Below, piece after piece: positions 35,827-43,154 of a DNA stretch of 64,000 nt (positions within the stretch are counted from its first letter, which is position 1; every line of letters starts with the position of its first letter). Source of the stretch: Acidobacteriota bacterium (GTDB lineage Bacteria > Acidobacteriota > Blastocatellia > Pyrinomonadales > Pyrinomonadaceae); the NCBI GenBank assembly GCA_016703965.1, contig JADJBB010000004.1, positions 505,229 to 569,228 on the forward strand. The letters are read 5' to 3'. The notes under the pieces were generated by a model. It was given only the letters and a program-made list of their open reading frames with translations. It was not told the DNA's origin and made no database searches. The position numbers and the translations under genes are program-made.

Positions 35827-36432
35827 TTAGAGTTGGACGATAAAGTCTGTTATGTATATAGCCTTAACCTCGGGTTCCGTCGAGGCTGCCTTTGCTGCTT
35901 GCAGAAGCTCTTTTCGAAGTTTGGTCTTTCCTTCGGCAGTAAGGATCTGCTCTGAGCTCTTTTCTGACAAGACAGCCAGCATGGCGTTGCGAACGCGAGT
36001 AATAAATAGCTGGTCCGGCTTTTCGCTTTCTTCACCGGCAACCCCAAGGCTAACTGTCATCCGCAAGTATCTCGCCTGTTCCGTGTCAGCCAAATTTACT
36101 ATGAACGGCGGAAGTTCAACGATCTGTTTGACTTCTTCGTCCTCAGGTATTGCACTCTCGAGAGCACCTGATTTCTTTGAGCCTTTCGGCCCGATCTCAG
36201 GATCTGATTCCGCCTCGGTCTTTTTGTTTGAAGTCTTCTTTTCCCCCGCCTTTTTGTCGGGCACCTCAGCCGCCTGAGTTCCCGCGATCCGCCAGAAATA
36301 AAATCCTGCGCCTCCGCCCCCAAGCAATAGAACCAGCACAACGGCGATAAGAATAATTTTTTTGCCGCCTTTCTTTTTCTCAACGGGAGCGTCGGGGCTA
36401 GCAACAACGGTTTCTTTTTCTATCTCGGACAT
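35827..36432 (-). CDS. fliL: Flagellar basal-body-associated protein FliL
   Basis: 201 aa. A Lys-rich cytoplasmic N-terminus precedes a transmembrane helix (KIILIAVVLVLLLGGGGAGFYFW), then a long charged linker (residues about 55-100, KKAGEKKTSNKKTEAESD) and the FliL domain (PPFIVNLADTEQARYLRMTVSLGV, PQ-like VRNAMLAVLSEKSSEQILTAEGKTKLRKEL, IYITDFIVQL). FliL acts at the stator-rotor interface. It is the first gene of the fliL-flhB unit, with GGAGG just before the ATG and a sigma-54 promoter at 36458-36471. The linker is longer than in E. coli. Confidence 0.94.
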   Translation of the reverse strand: MSEIEKETVVASPDAPVEKKKGGKKIILIAVVLVLLLGGGGAGFYFWRIAGTQAAEVPDKKAGEKKTSNKKTEAESDPEIGPKGSKKSGALESAIPEDEEVKQIVELPPFIVNLADTEQARYLRMTVSLGVAGEESEKPDQLFITRVRNAMLAVLSEKSSEQILTAEGKTKLRKELLQAAKAASTEPEVKAIYITDFIVQL

Positions 36433-36457
36433 GGATATCCCTCCAACCTACCCGTTT

Positions 36458-36471
36458 GCGAAATGCGTGCC
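36458..36471 (-). promoter_or_regulatory. Sigma-54 promoter of the fliL-flhB unit
   Basis: On the minus strand TGGCACGCATTTCGC fits the -24/-12 consensus TGGCACG-n4-TTGC with one mismatch; GG and GC are exactly 10 bp apart. The start site would be about 14 nt before the fliL ATG, with GGAGG in between. The NtrC-type activator at 49363-50769 is the obvious candidate regulator. Confidence 0.7.
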
Positions 36472-36584
36472 ACAACATAATACATTGATATTATTAGAGT
36501 TACGTCTGTCTTCTATCGATTCGAACTTGATCTGTCGACTCTTTTTTGACTGGCTGTGTCAATGAACTGACGCAAACGACAAAG

Positions 36585-36624
36585 CCGGTCACCATCAAAC
36601 GAGAGCTCGTTTGATGGTGACCGG
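36585..36624 (-). terminator. Strong hairpin terminator after the carbonic anhydrase gene
   Basis: A 19-bp perfect stem (CCGGTCACCATCAAACGAG with its complement) around a 2-nt loop lies about 25 bp after the stop at 36649. On the minus strand CTTTG and then GTTTG follow, a weak U-tract. It isolates the fliL unit, which then starts from its own sigma-54 promoter. Confidence 0.75.
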
Positions 36625-36648
36625 GCTTAAAAGATCTGGGGTTTAAGG

Positions 36649-37569
36649 TTAGTTGATGCGAACGACCTCGCCGGATTCCAGTTTATAAACCGCACGAATT
36701 ATAGCGAGGTGTCCCTCTTTCACTGCCTTCCTTAAGATCGAACTTCTTGAGATCACATCTTCGGAACTCTGTTTTACGTTCAGTTCTACACACGATAGAT
36801 TGCTAGGTTCGCCAATAATACATGTCTTCGAACCTTCAAAGGCCGGGGAAATGGTGTCGACGATCGCTGAAAGATTGGAACTTGGCATCTTTTCGCCGGA
36901 CACGGCCGCCGCCACCGCTCCACAACTCTCATGCCCCAGTATAAGCAGGGCTTTTGCATGAAGGTGTTCAACAGCATATTCAATGCTGCCGAGCGTAACC
37001 TTGTCGGGAATATTTCCAGCATCCCGTACGACAAATATTTCACCCAGATTCTTGTCGAAAACAAACTCGGGTGGCACCCGGCTATCCGCGCATCCCAGGA
37101 CGATGACCTCGGGCTGCTGGCCCTTGACCAACGCTTTTCGGGCCGCTGCATAATTCACGACTGTGTGCTTCCCAGCCATGTAGCGCTTGTTTCCGGCCGA
37201 GAGTTTTGCCCAGATCTCGTCAGCTGCAGCTTTTGAATCTTTTACGGGTGATTTGCCAGTGGTCGTCTCAACTCGTGGGGTCTTATTCTTTTCGGCGGTT
37301 TTTGCAGACTCTTTTAACGAATCTATTTTTTTCCTATCCGCCTTCACTTCTTCGGTAGTAGGCTCATCGGATTCGTGATCAGCTTCTTTTTTTGTTTCGG
37401 CATCATCGGTTTCGGCCGTTTCGGTTTCCGGGTCCTCCTTAACCTTTTTCGTTTTTTCTTTTTTTGTAGTAGCGTCCGCCTTGCTGCACGAGGCGACGAA
37501 AGATACGCCTAGAAGCAGGGCGAAGACGGTAAGGAACGTGCTGAGATAGCGCGGTGTTTGTTTTTTCAT
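36649..37569 (-). CDS. Beta-class carbonic anhydrase, predicted lipoprotein
   Basis: 306 aa from the ATG at 37569 (the frame is open 19 codons upstream, overlapping motB). A lipobox is visible (LLLGVSFVASC, Ser at +2), so it is exported and lipidated, probably to the outer membrane. A Lys/Glu/Thr-rich linker of about 80 residues follows, then a beta-carbonic anhydrase domain with the zinc ligands in CADSR and GHESCG and the Asp/Arg pair (ADSRVPPEFVFD). It would interconvert CO2 and bicarbonate outside the inner membrane. It lies 53 bp after motB and before a terminator, so it probably shares the motA-motB transcript. Being a lipoprotein with this linker is unusual for the family. Confidence 0.88.
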   Translation of the reverse strand: MKKQTPRYLSTFLTVFALLLGVSFVASCSKADATTKKEKTKKVKEDPETETAETDDAETKKEADHESDEPTTEEVKADRKKIDSLKESAKTAEKNKTPRVETTTGKSPVKDSKAAADEIWAKLSAGNKRYMAGKHTVVNYAAARKALVKGQQPEVIVLGCADSRVPPEFVFDKNLGEIFVVRDAGNIPDKVTLGSIEYAVEHLHAKALLILGHESCGAVAAAVSGEKMPSSNLSAIVDTISPAFEGSKTCIIGEPSNLSCVELNVKQSSEDVISRSSILRKAVKEGHLAIIRAVYKLESGEVVRIN

Positions 37570-37622
37570 GGTGATAGGGTCGTAGCGGAGTGTGGAAAGG
37601 GTAGTTTCTACTGGTTCTGAGA

Positions 37623-38564
37623 TCATTTGATCTTTGGCTTGTCAGGTATCTTATCGGCCTCGCCGACAACTACGGAACCTTCTGTTTCAAGCTTCTTCTT
37701 GGCAAGCTTTACCTCGTCTGGAACCGGAGACGTTTTATTTTCGGATCTTGCTTTCGGATCTGGGACAGATATCTCTTTATCTTTTTTCGCATCACTTGGG
37801 TTTTCCGTCAGGCGCAGGACGGTAATGCTGATGCGACGGTTCGCTGGCGAGTAAGGGTCATCGGGCACCAACAGCTCGGTGTCGGCAAATCCTATCACTC
37901 GGCGGATCTGTTCGGGCTTAACGCAATTTGCTTCGAGCGTGCGGCGAGCAACATTCGCACGATCGGTCGAGAGTTCCCAATTCGTGTAGCCGTTATTAGA
38001 AGGAAATACTCGACTGTCCGTATGTCCGCCGATATTGATCTTGTTTGGAAGTGCGCAGATGCCTTGGGCGATCTCGGCCAGAACTGCCTGAGCTTCCGGC
38101 CCGAGCTCGGCACTTCCAGAAGCAAAAGAGACCCGGTCGGCCTTGTCCAAAAGCTGGATGCGAAGGCCCTCGTCCGTAACCTCGATCTTTACCTGGTCCT
38201 TGAAACGAGAGAATTCCGGCCTAGTTTCGAATTGCTTTTGGAGAGCCTCCGCGACTCCGATCAGTGCCTGCTCATTCTCGACCGAATCGAGCCTTTCAGG
38301 CTCTTTGCTGATCTTTTTGTTCCCCGAAAGGATACCACCCTGCATCGTATCAAAGACGCCGGGTGAACGAAAATATGCTGCGATCGCCTGCTTCAACTTA
38401 GTATCAGCCTGCGAAACAAGCCACAGGACCAGGAAGAGAGCCATCATCGCCGTTACAAAATCAGCGTACGCGACTTTCCAGGCTCCGCCATGATGGCCGC
38501 CGTGGCCACGCGCTTTTTTTACGCGGCGCCGGGGTTTTGGAGGTTCTTCTTTCTTGACGTCCAT
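37623..38564 (-). CDS. motB: Flagellar stator protein MotB
   Basis: 313 aa. The N-terminal cytoplasmic tail is basic and Gly/His-rich (GHGGHHGGAWKVAYADF), followed by the single membrane helix with the proton-binding Asp (AYADFVTAMMALFLVLWLVSQ). A periplasmic OmpA-like peptidoglycan-binding domain comes after residue about 160 (FASGSAELGPEAQAVLAEIAQ, GHTDSRVFPSNNGYTNWELSTDRA), and the C-terminus is a charged tail (residues about 260-313). MotA lies 12 bp upstream. A second MotB-like gene occurs at 58778-59431. Confidence 0.93.
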   Translation of the reverse strand: MDVKKEEPPKPRRRVKKARGHGGHHGGAWKVAYADFVTAMMALFLVLWLVSQADTKLKQAIAAYFRSPGVFDTMQGGILSGNKKISKEPERLDSVENEQALIGVAEALQKQFETRPEFSRFKDQVKIEVTDEGLRIQLLDKADRVSFASGSAELGPEAQAVLAEIAQGICALPNKINIGGHTDSRVFPSNNGYTNWELSTDRANVARRTLEANCVKPEQIRRVIGFADTELLVPDDPYSPANRRISITVLRLTENPSDAKKDKEISVPDPKARSENKTSPVPDEVKLAKKKLETEGSVVVGEADKIPDKPKIK

Positions 38565-38576
38565 AAACAGCTGGCG

Positions 38577-39437
38577 CTAGCGAGGTTTAATTTCCCGGAG
38601 AAGCGGCTCGATCTCGGCAGTTGGCGGACGATCGAAACTAAAGATGGTCTTGCGTGCAAATTCGACTGCGGTCATCGGTGCCGCTCCATTTGCGAATGCG
38701 ACGAGACCCGCTTTGATGCAGCCAAAATAACGACTCTCGTCATGTGCAAGATTCTCCAGATTTGAAGCGATCGGTGCAAGAAATCCGTACGAAAGCAGCA
38801 ATCCCAGAAAGGTACCAACGAGAGCTGCCCCGACGTGATGTCCAAGTTCTTCAGGCGGCCCGTCGAGGTGCTGCATCGTGACAACGATGCCAAGCACAGC
38901 GGCTACTATACCAAGACCGGGAAGGGCGTCTGACGCACGCTGAAGCAGAACCGGAACGATCGCGCCTTCATCGTGATGCGTTTCCATTTCTGCATCAAGC
39001 ATTATCTCGAGTTCCTCAGACGAACAAGCTCCGTTGACGAGCATCTTCATCGCATCACAAAAAAACTCCACTGCGTGATGGTTGCCGACGAAGCTCGGAT
39101 ATTTTGTAAAGATCGGCGACGATAGCGGATTGTTAACATCTTCTTCGATCGAAAGCAGGCCGCCCTTCTTCGAATTGATGAACATGTCATACTGCATCTG
39201 GAGTACTTCCGTATAAGTTTTTTTGTTGTACGGAGATCCCTTTAGCGCAACTGGCAAGAGAGCCATGATCCGCATAAGGTACTTTGCCGGGTTCGCAGCG
39301 AGCGTCGCCCCGATAACCGCGCCACCGATCACTACAAATTCGGAAGGCTGGATCAAGACGCCAAGCGGTCCGTTTATCATCAAGAATCCGCCGATGACGC
39401 AGATCATGACGAATACAATGCCGATAATAAGTAACAT
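38577..39437 (-). CDS. motA: Flagellar stator protein MotA
   Basis: 286 aa with four membrane segments; it begins LLIIGIVFVMICVIGGFLMINGPLGVLIQPSEFVVIGGAVIGA, the pattern of the E. coli-type MotA. The cytoplasmic loop and the conserved PGLGIVAAVLGIVVTM and GAALVGTFLGLLLSYGFLAPIA helices are present. With MotB it forms the proton-driven stator. There is no clear ribosome-binding site before the ATG (CTTTCAAAATCTT), which is unlike its neighbours. A sigma-28 promoter sits at 39585-39611. Confidence 0.93.
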   Translation of the reverse strand: MLLIIGIVFVMICVIGGFLMINGPLGVLIQPSEFVVIGGAVIGATLAANPAKYLMRIMALLPVALKGSPYNKKTYTEVLQMQYDMFINSKKGGLLSIEEDVNNPLSSPIFTKYPSFVGNHHAVEFFCDAMKMLVNGACSSEELEIMLDAEMETHHDEGAIVPVLLQRASDALPGLGIVAAVLGIVVTMQHLDGPPEELGHHVGAALVGTFLGLLLSYGFLAPIASNLENLAHDESRYFGCIKAGLVAFANGAAPMTAVEFARKTIFSFDRPPTAEIEPLLREIKPR

Positions 39438-39480
39438 AAGATTTTGAAAGGGGATGCAGAGTTTTGCCGGTTTAAATCAA

Positions 39481-39529
39481 CTACAGGTAAAAAGGTATTT
39501 TGGCTTCCAAAACCCCTATTTACCTGTAG
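39481..39529 (-). other. Long hairpin in the motA leader
   Basis: CTACAGGTAAA and TTTACCTGTAG (11-bp perfect stem) enclose a nested TTTTGG-CTT-CCAAAA stem with an additional AGG/CCT pairing, together 49 nt. It lies between the sigma-28 promoter and the motA start. It could attenuate read-through from flgE or structure the leader. On the minus strand only TTGATTT follows it, so it is not a classical terminator. Confidence 0.6.
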
Positions 39530-39584
39530 TTAAGCTACTTAGGATAGCCTTTCCCGGTAAAGCCCTTTCGAGGCTCAGTGTCTC

Positions 39585-39611
39585 TTATCGGTCGATCTAC
39601 TGAAAACTTTA
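39585..39611 (-). promoter_or_regulatory. Sigma-28 promoter of motA-motB
   Basis: TAAAGTTT, an 11-bp spacer and ACCGATAA on the minus strand match the flagellar sigma-28 consensus (TAAAGTTT-n11-GCCGATAA) except for one base. The -35 box overlaps the flgE stop codon. The leader to motA is about 140 nt. Confidence 0.8.
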
Positions 39612-40877
39612 GACCATTTGCAGTAAATCCTGGAACGTCTGATTTGCTGTCGTGATCACTCGTGAATTTGCCTGAAATCCACGCTGCGCTTCGATCAGTT
39701 CGACAAATTCATTTGTTATATTGACGTTGCTCTGTTCAAGGTAGCCCCCGGCGATAGCTCCGCGGGTTCCTGTGTTTGCAGCTCCGATCGTTGGCTGGCC
39801 CGAAGCGGTGGTTTCTGCAAACATGTTTCCGCCTACATGGCCTAACCCATCGTTCGAATCAAAAACTGCGAGAGCCAACTGCCCAATGATCTGCGATTGT
39901 CCATTTGAATAAACGCCGAAAATATTTCCATCCTCGTCGATCGCAGCCCCACTTAGATTTCCGGGCTTGTAACCGTCCTGGTATGTTGAATCACTACTTG
40001 AATTTGCTGCGTAGGCCGTCGCAAACGACCGAATTGGATCTCCAGCGGAATCGAGTTCATATAAATTGATGTCGATCGAGGGTAATTCGGCCAATCCAAG
40101 TTCAGTTTGGTCAGGGATTATCTGCAGCGTTTCCGCAGGCGTCAGAAGTTGGCCGTCCGAGTCGAAGGTAAAGCTGATCGGTGTGACCGAAGGCCCGGCT
40201 CCGTCAGCATCGACTTCAGCAGGATTCCCATCGACAGTTGCCTCCATTAGGAAAGACCCGTCGGCCTGTTTCGTAAACGTCATCTCCATTTTGTGTTCGC
40301 CGCCGAGCGAGTCGTAAATGTTGGAGGTTACCGAGTAGGTTTTGTCGGTAGCCAATCGAGAATCAAGGTTAAATTTGAATGTCGCTTCGGTCGTCATTTT
40401 GGGCGGAAAGATCTGACCAAGGGGGAATTTTAGATTAGAGAGCGATGACCCCGGAGCAACCACTCCACCAACAGCCTGATAGCCCTGCACTTGACCGCCG
40501 GTCGTTGAAACCATAACGCCCTGGTTGTTCAGGGAAAAATCGCCTGCCCGCGTGTATCCTCGGGTGCCATCGCTGTTCTGCACGACAAAAAAGCCGTTTC
40601 CTGAGATGGCTGCGTGCAGTGGCGAGGTCGATTCATTCAACGCACCTTGCGAAAAATCAGTATGGATCGCCCCCGTACGAACACCGTTTCCGATACCTAA
40701 TGAATTCCCGGCCCCGTTTAACCGTGCTCCAGATCGGCTGGCAAAAACGTCCATAAATGTTATCTGTCCGCTCCGAAAACCGATGGTATTGGCGTTTGCA
40801 ATATTGTTCCCGACAACGTTTAGAGCATTACTGTTTGCATTAAGCCCGGAGAGGGCAGTGTTGAATGAAAATGACAT
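39609..40877 (-). CDS. flgE: Flagellar hook protein FlgE
   Basis: 422 aa from the ATG at 40877 (the frame continues upstream but this start gives the family N-terminus SFSFNTALSGLNANSNALNVVGNNIANANTIGFRSG). Typical hook parts follow: YTRAGDFSLNNQGVMVSTTGGQVQGY, and the C-terminal LEQSNVNITNEFVELIEAQRGFQANSRVITTANQTFQDL. Length is normal. It lies directly after the short flgD (43-bp gap) and before the motA unit. Confidence 0.96.
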   Translation of the reverse strand: MSFSFNTALSGLNANSNALNVVGNNIANANTIGFRSGQITFMDVFASRSGARLNGAGNSLGIGNGVRTGAIHTDFSQGALNESTSPLHAAISGNGFFVVQNSDGTRGYTRAGDFSLNNQGVMVSTTGGQVQGYQAVGGVVAPGSSLSNLKFPLGQIFPPKMTTEATFKFNLDSRLATDKTYSVTSNIYDSLGGEHKMEMTFTKQADGSFLMEATVDGNPAEVDADGAGPSVTPISFTFDSDGQLLTPAETLQIIPDQTELGLAELPSIDINLYELDSAGDPIRSFATAYAANSSSDSTYQDGYKPGNLSGAAIDEDGNIFGVYSNGQSQIIGQLALAVFDSNDGLGHVGGNMFAETTASGQPTIGAANTGTRGAIAGGYLEQSNVNITNEFVELIEAQRGFQANSRVITTANQTFQDLLQMV

Positions 40878-40920
40878 CTTTGTTTCTCCTTTTATTACTT
40901 CAAAATCTAAATATCCTTTC

Positions 40921-41184
40921 CTAAGCTCTCTTAACAAGCTTCGAACTAAGACTTTCGATCGATTGCCTTATGCCGACAAGCTGATCGAGGGAATTGAACT
41001 GGGCGAGTTGAGCCACGAACGCGGTTCCGTCTTGCGGTGCAAGCGGATCTTGATTCTTTAATTGCGCGACTAACAAGGTCATGAACAGGTTGCGTTCAGA
41101 GGTACCCGCCGTGCTCGTGCTTGTTGTTACGTTTGACGCTGCCGACGTATTGAGCGACGCCGATGTTGGATTTATAGTAGTCAT
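40921..41184 (-). CDS. flgD: Hook-cap protein FlgD, N-terminal part only
   Basis: 87 aa. It contains the FlgD N-terminal signature LFMTLLVAQLKNQDPLAPQDGTAFVAQLAQFNSLDQLVGI and a short coil, then stops. Family members are usually about 140-230 aa and carry a Tudor/FnIII-like cap domain after this part. No frameshifted continuation was recognised in the 43-bp gap before flgE, so the shortness appears genuine. FlgD recruits the hook cap, and the short form may still direct export. It is placed between fliK and flgE, as expected. Confidence 0.85.
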   Translation of the reverse strand: MTTINPTSASLNTSAASNVTTSTSTAGTSERNLFMTLLVAQLKNQDPLAPQDGTAFVAQLAQFNSLDQLVGIRQSIESLSSKLVKRA

Positions 41185-41202
41185 TGTTTCTCCTTATTAC
41201 GG

Positions 41203-42696
41203 TTACGCCCGCAAATTCACGAGACGGCTTTGTTTGTCGTCTTCAGATTTTTGAACGGTATCAAACGTGGGCCTTTTGCCCGTTTGATCATCAGAATTTG
41301 TAAACTCGTGTCGTCTCGAATCACTGCCATCGCGGCCGCCTGAAGAGAACGACGTGCATGAGGTGTTTAGACTCCCAACCTGCATGCCAGAGCGTTCCAG
41401 TGATTCACGGAGCTGGGCAAGACTCTCCTGCAGAACGTGCTGTGTTTTTGGATTGTCCGTCTGAAAATGTGCATCGATCATTCCATTGGCATTTTTTGCG
41501 AGCGTTATCTCCACGGTACCGAGTTCAGCGGGCGAGAGTCGGATCTTTAGTGTCCGCTTTTCACCCGTTTCCTTTTTGCCCAGAGCCAGATCGGTAAAGG
41601 CTGCTCCAACTTGATCGAGAATAATTCTCTTTAACTTGAATTCGGAAGTAATTGGTTTATCGAACTGCTCAAGGCCTTTATTTCCGTCGAGTGGAGTGCC
41701 AAACGAAAACTCCGTAGGTTGTTCGCCCGCCGTTGCTTCCTCGATCGGCTTCACGGGCTCGAGAAAGATGCTGTCCGTATCGAATTGCCCCTTAATCGCC
41801 GATCGCCCCGTTGGGGATGCCGGCATCTTATTGTCAACAAGCACATTTGTCGCAAATGTCTCCAGCAGGGATACTTTTTCGGGCTGCTTTGGTTGTGCCT
41901 CGGGAAAAACAGTTGGGAGCTTCTCGTTCAGCTCAAGTGGACTCGAGGTTGGAGTTCTAACCTCGTTCGAAGCAGTTCCGTCAACGGAAACAACTTCTAG
42001 CGTTGATAGATCGAGAGAAGTTATTTCCAATATCACCTCCTGCTCCATTTTTGAATCAATCGGCGGCGGAACAAGCGGTAATTCCAGCGGTTCGATCTCG
42101 GATAGCTGCTCATCTTTAACCATTCGAAGCTGTTCACCAATGATCGGTACGAGTGTAGGATCCGGCACTCCAACAGCAGAAACAGCGGCAGTATCAGAGC
42201 GGAATACCGGGAGCCCGCAAACATCTCCGAAATTAATTCGAAGATCTTCTTCGCGGCTAATTGCCGCTAGCTTTGGATCTCTTGGCGGAGACTGTTTGAC
42301 TGGTGGCCCGAGGTACTCGATCGGCGGCTTTTTGTCTAAAGGAAGTTTGGTGTCAGCGGGTAACGCGATTCTTTCACTCTGAGCTAATGGTTCGGTGACT
42401 TTTGGAAAAAGGCCTAGTATATCCGCACTATTGTCTTTGGCGGGTTTCGCGGGTTCCGCTAGAAGCGGTACCGTTTGCAGATCACTGGCAGCCCCCGCCG
42501 CCCCGAGATCCGCCGTCTCGTCACTACCGACAATGGTAGGCTTATCCACTATCAAAGGCTCGGGCTGAACTGGAGCCGGGAATGTGAATAGGGCCGCAAA
42601 TAGATCTGAATAGGGATCGAAACCCTTGCCTTCAGGCGACGCAAAACTGCCCGGTGGAACTGAACTAAGATTCGTTGTTGCTATCGTATTTATCAT
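41203..42696 (-). CDS. fliK: Flagellar hook-length control protein FliK
   Basis: 497 aa. Long, low-complexity, acidic/Pro-rich central part, then the conserved C-terminal domain (residues about 370-450: LKIRLSPAELGTVEITLAKNANGMIDAHFQTDNPKTQHVLQESLAQLRESLERSGM), which contacts FlhB in the substrate-specificity switch. The N-terminus has low similarity to anything, as usual for the family. It overlaps the fliJ stop by 4 bp and precedes flgD by 18 bp, consistent with the fliJ-fliK-flgD order of other flagellar operons. Confidence 0.88.
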   Translation of the reverse strand: MINTIATTNLSSVPPGSFASPEGKGFDPYSDLFAALFTFPAPVQPEPLIVDKPTIVGSDETADLGAAGAASDLQTVPLLAEPAKPAKDNSADILGLFPKVTEPLAQSERIALPADTKLPLDKKPPIEYLGPPVKQSPPRDPKLAAISREEDLRINFGDVCGLPVFRSDTAAVSAVGVPDPTLVPIIGEQLRMVKDEQLSEIEPLELPLVPPPIDSKMEQEVILEITSLDLSTLEVVSVDGTASNEVRTPTSSPLELNEKLPTVFPEAQPKQPEKVSLLETFATNVLVDNKMPASPTGRSAIKGQFDTDSIFLEPVKPIEEATAGEQPTEFSFGTPLDGNKGLEQFDKPITSEFKLKRIILDQVGAAFTDLALGKKETGEKRTLKIRLSPAELGTVEITLAKNANGMIDAHFQTDNPKTQHVLQESLAQLRESLERSGMQVGSLNTSCTSFSSGGRDGSDSRRHEFTNSDDQTGKRPTFDTVQKSEDDKQSRLVNLRA

Positions 42697-43154
42697 TTTG
42701 TTCCCAGTATGCGTCGTGCAAAGTTGGTGCTCACAAGTTCGTCGACGCCGTTCTGCTCGTATCTTTCGTATTCTTGTCTATGACGTGCCCTTTGCGTCTC
42801 TCGCAGATTTTCCGTGATCTTTACACTCCGCATGGCTTCTGTAAGAGCCTCGATCTGGATCTCGCAAGCCTTTCGCCGCTGAGCGAGCACCGCTTCAGCA
42901 TCCTTCTGAAGGCGATCAAGAGATGCAAAGTGCTTTGAGCTCAGTTCCATCTCGAGGGCATCCAACCGTTCACCGGCCGCGATCCGGAGGGTATAGTTTT
43001 CGATCGCATCGTGCCGCATCGCCTCGATATGTGCGACCCGTTCTGCCGCTCGGTCAGCCTCGGCCCGCAGGTCACTAAGGATCGCACTTTCCCGGTCCTG
43101 TTTGATCTCTCGAACCTTATGGACCGAATCCAATGTAAATTTGAACTTCTTCAT
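42693..43154 (-). CDS. fliJ: Flagellar export chaperone FliJ
   Basis: 153 aa, almost entirely coiled coil (KFTLDSVHKVREIKQDRESAILSDLRAEADRAAERVAHIEAM, then long charged heptads). FliJ is a cytoplasmic component that works with FliI and FliH. The starting KKFKFTLDSVHKVREIKQ matches the family start. It overlaps the fliI stop by 4 bp (ATGA) and fliK by 4 bp. Primary-sequence similarity is weak as usual, so position between fliI and fliK supports the call. Confidence 0.87.
   Translation of the reverse strand: MKKFKFTLDSVHKVREIKQDRESAILSDLRAEADRAAERVAHIEAMRHDAIENYTLRIAAGERLDALEMELSSKHFASLDRLQKDAEAVLAQRRKACEIQIEALTEAMRSVKITENLRETQRARHRQEYERYEQNGVDELVSTNFARRILGTK

Noticed and set aside
39490..39520. 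Sigma-54 promoter before motA
   Set aside because: A GG-n10-GC spacing exists but the surrounding bases do not match TGGCAC or TTGC; the sigma-28 site is far better.
39481..39529. Classical rho-independent terminator of flgE
   Set aside because: The hairpin is strong but lacks a clear U-tract on the transcribed strand and lies downstream of the motA promoter, so it was listed as a leader structure.
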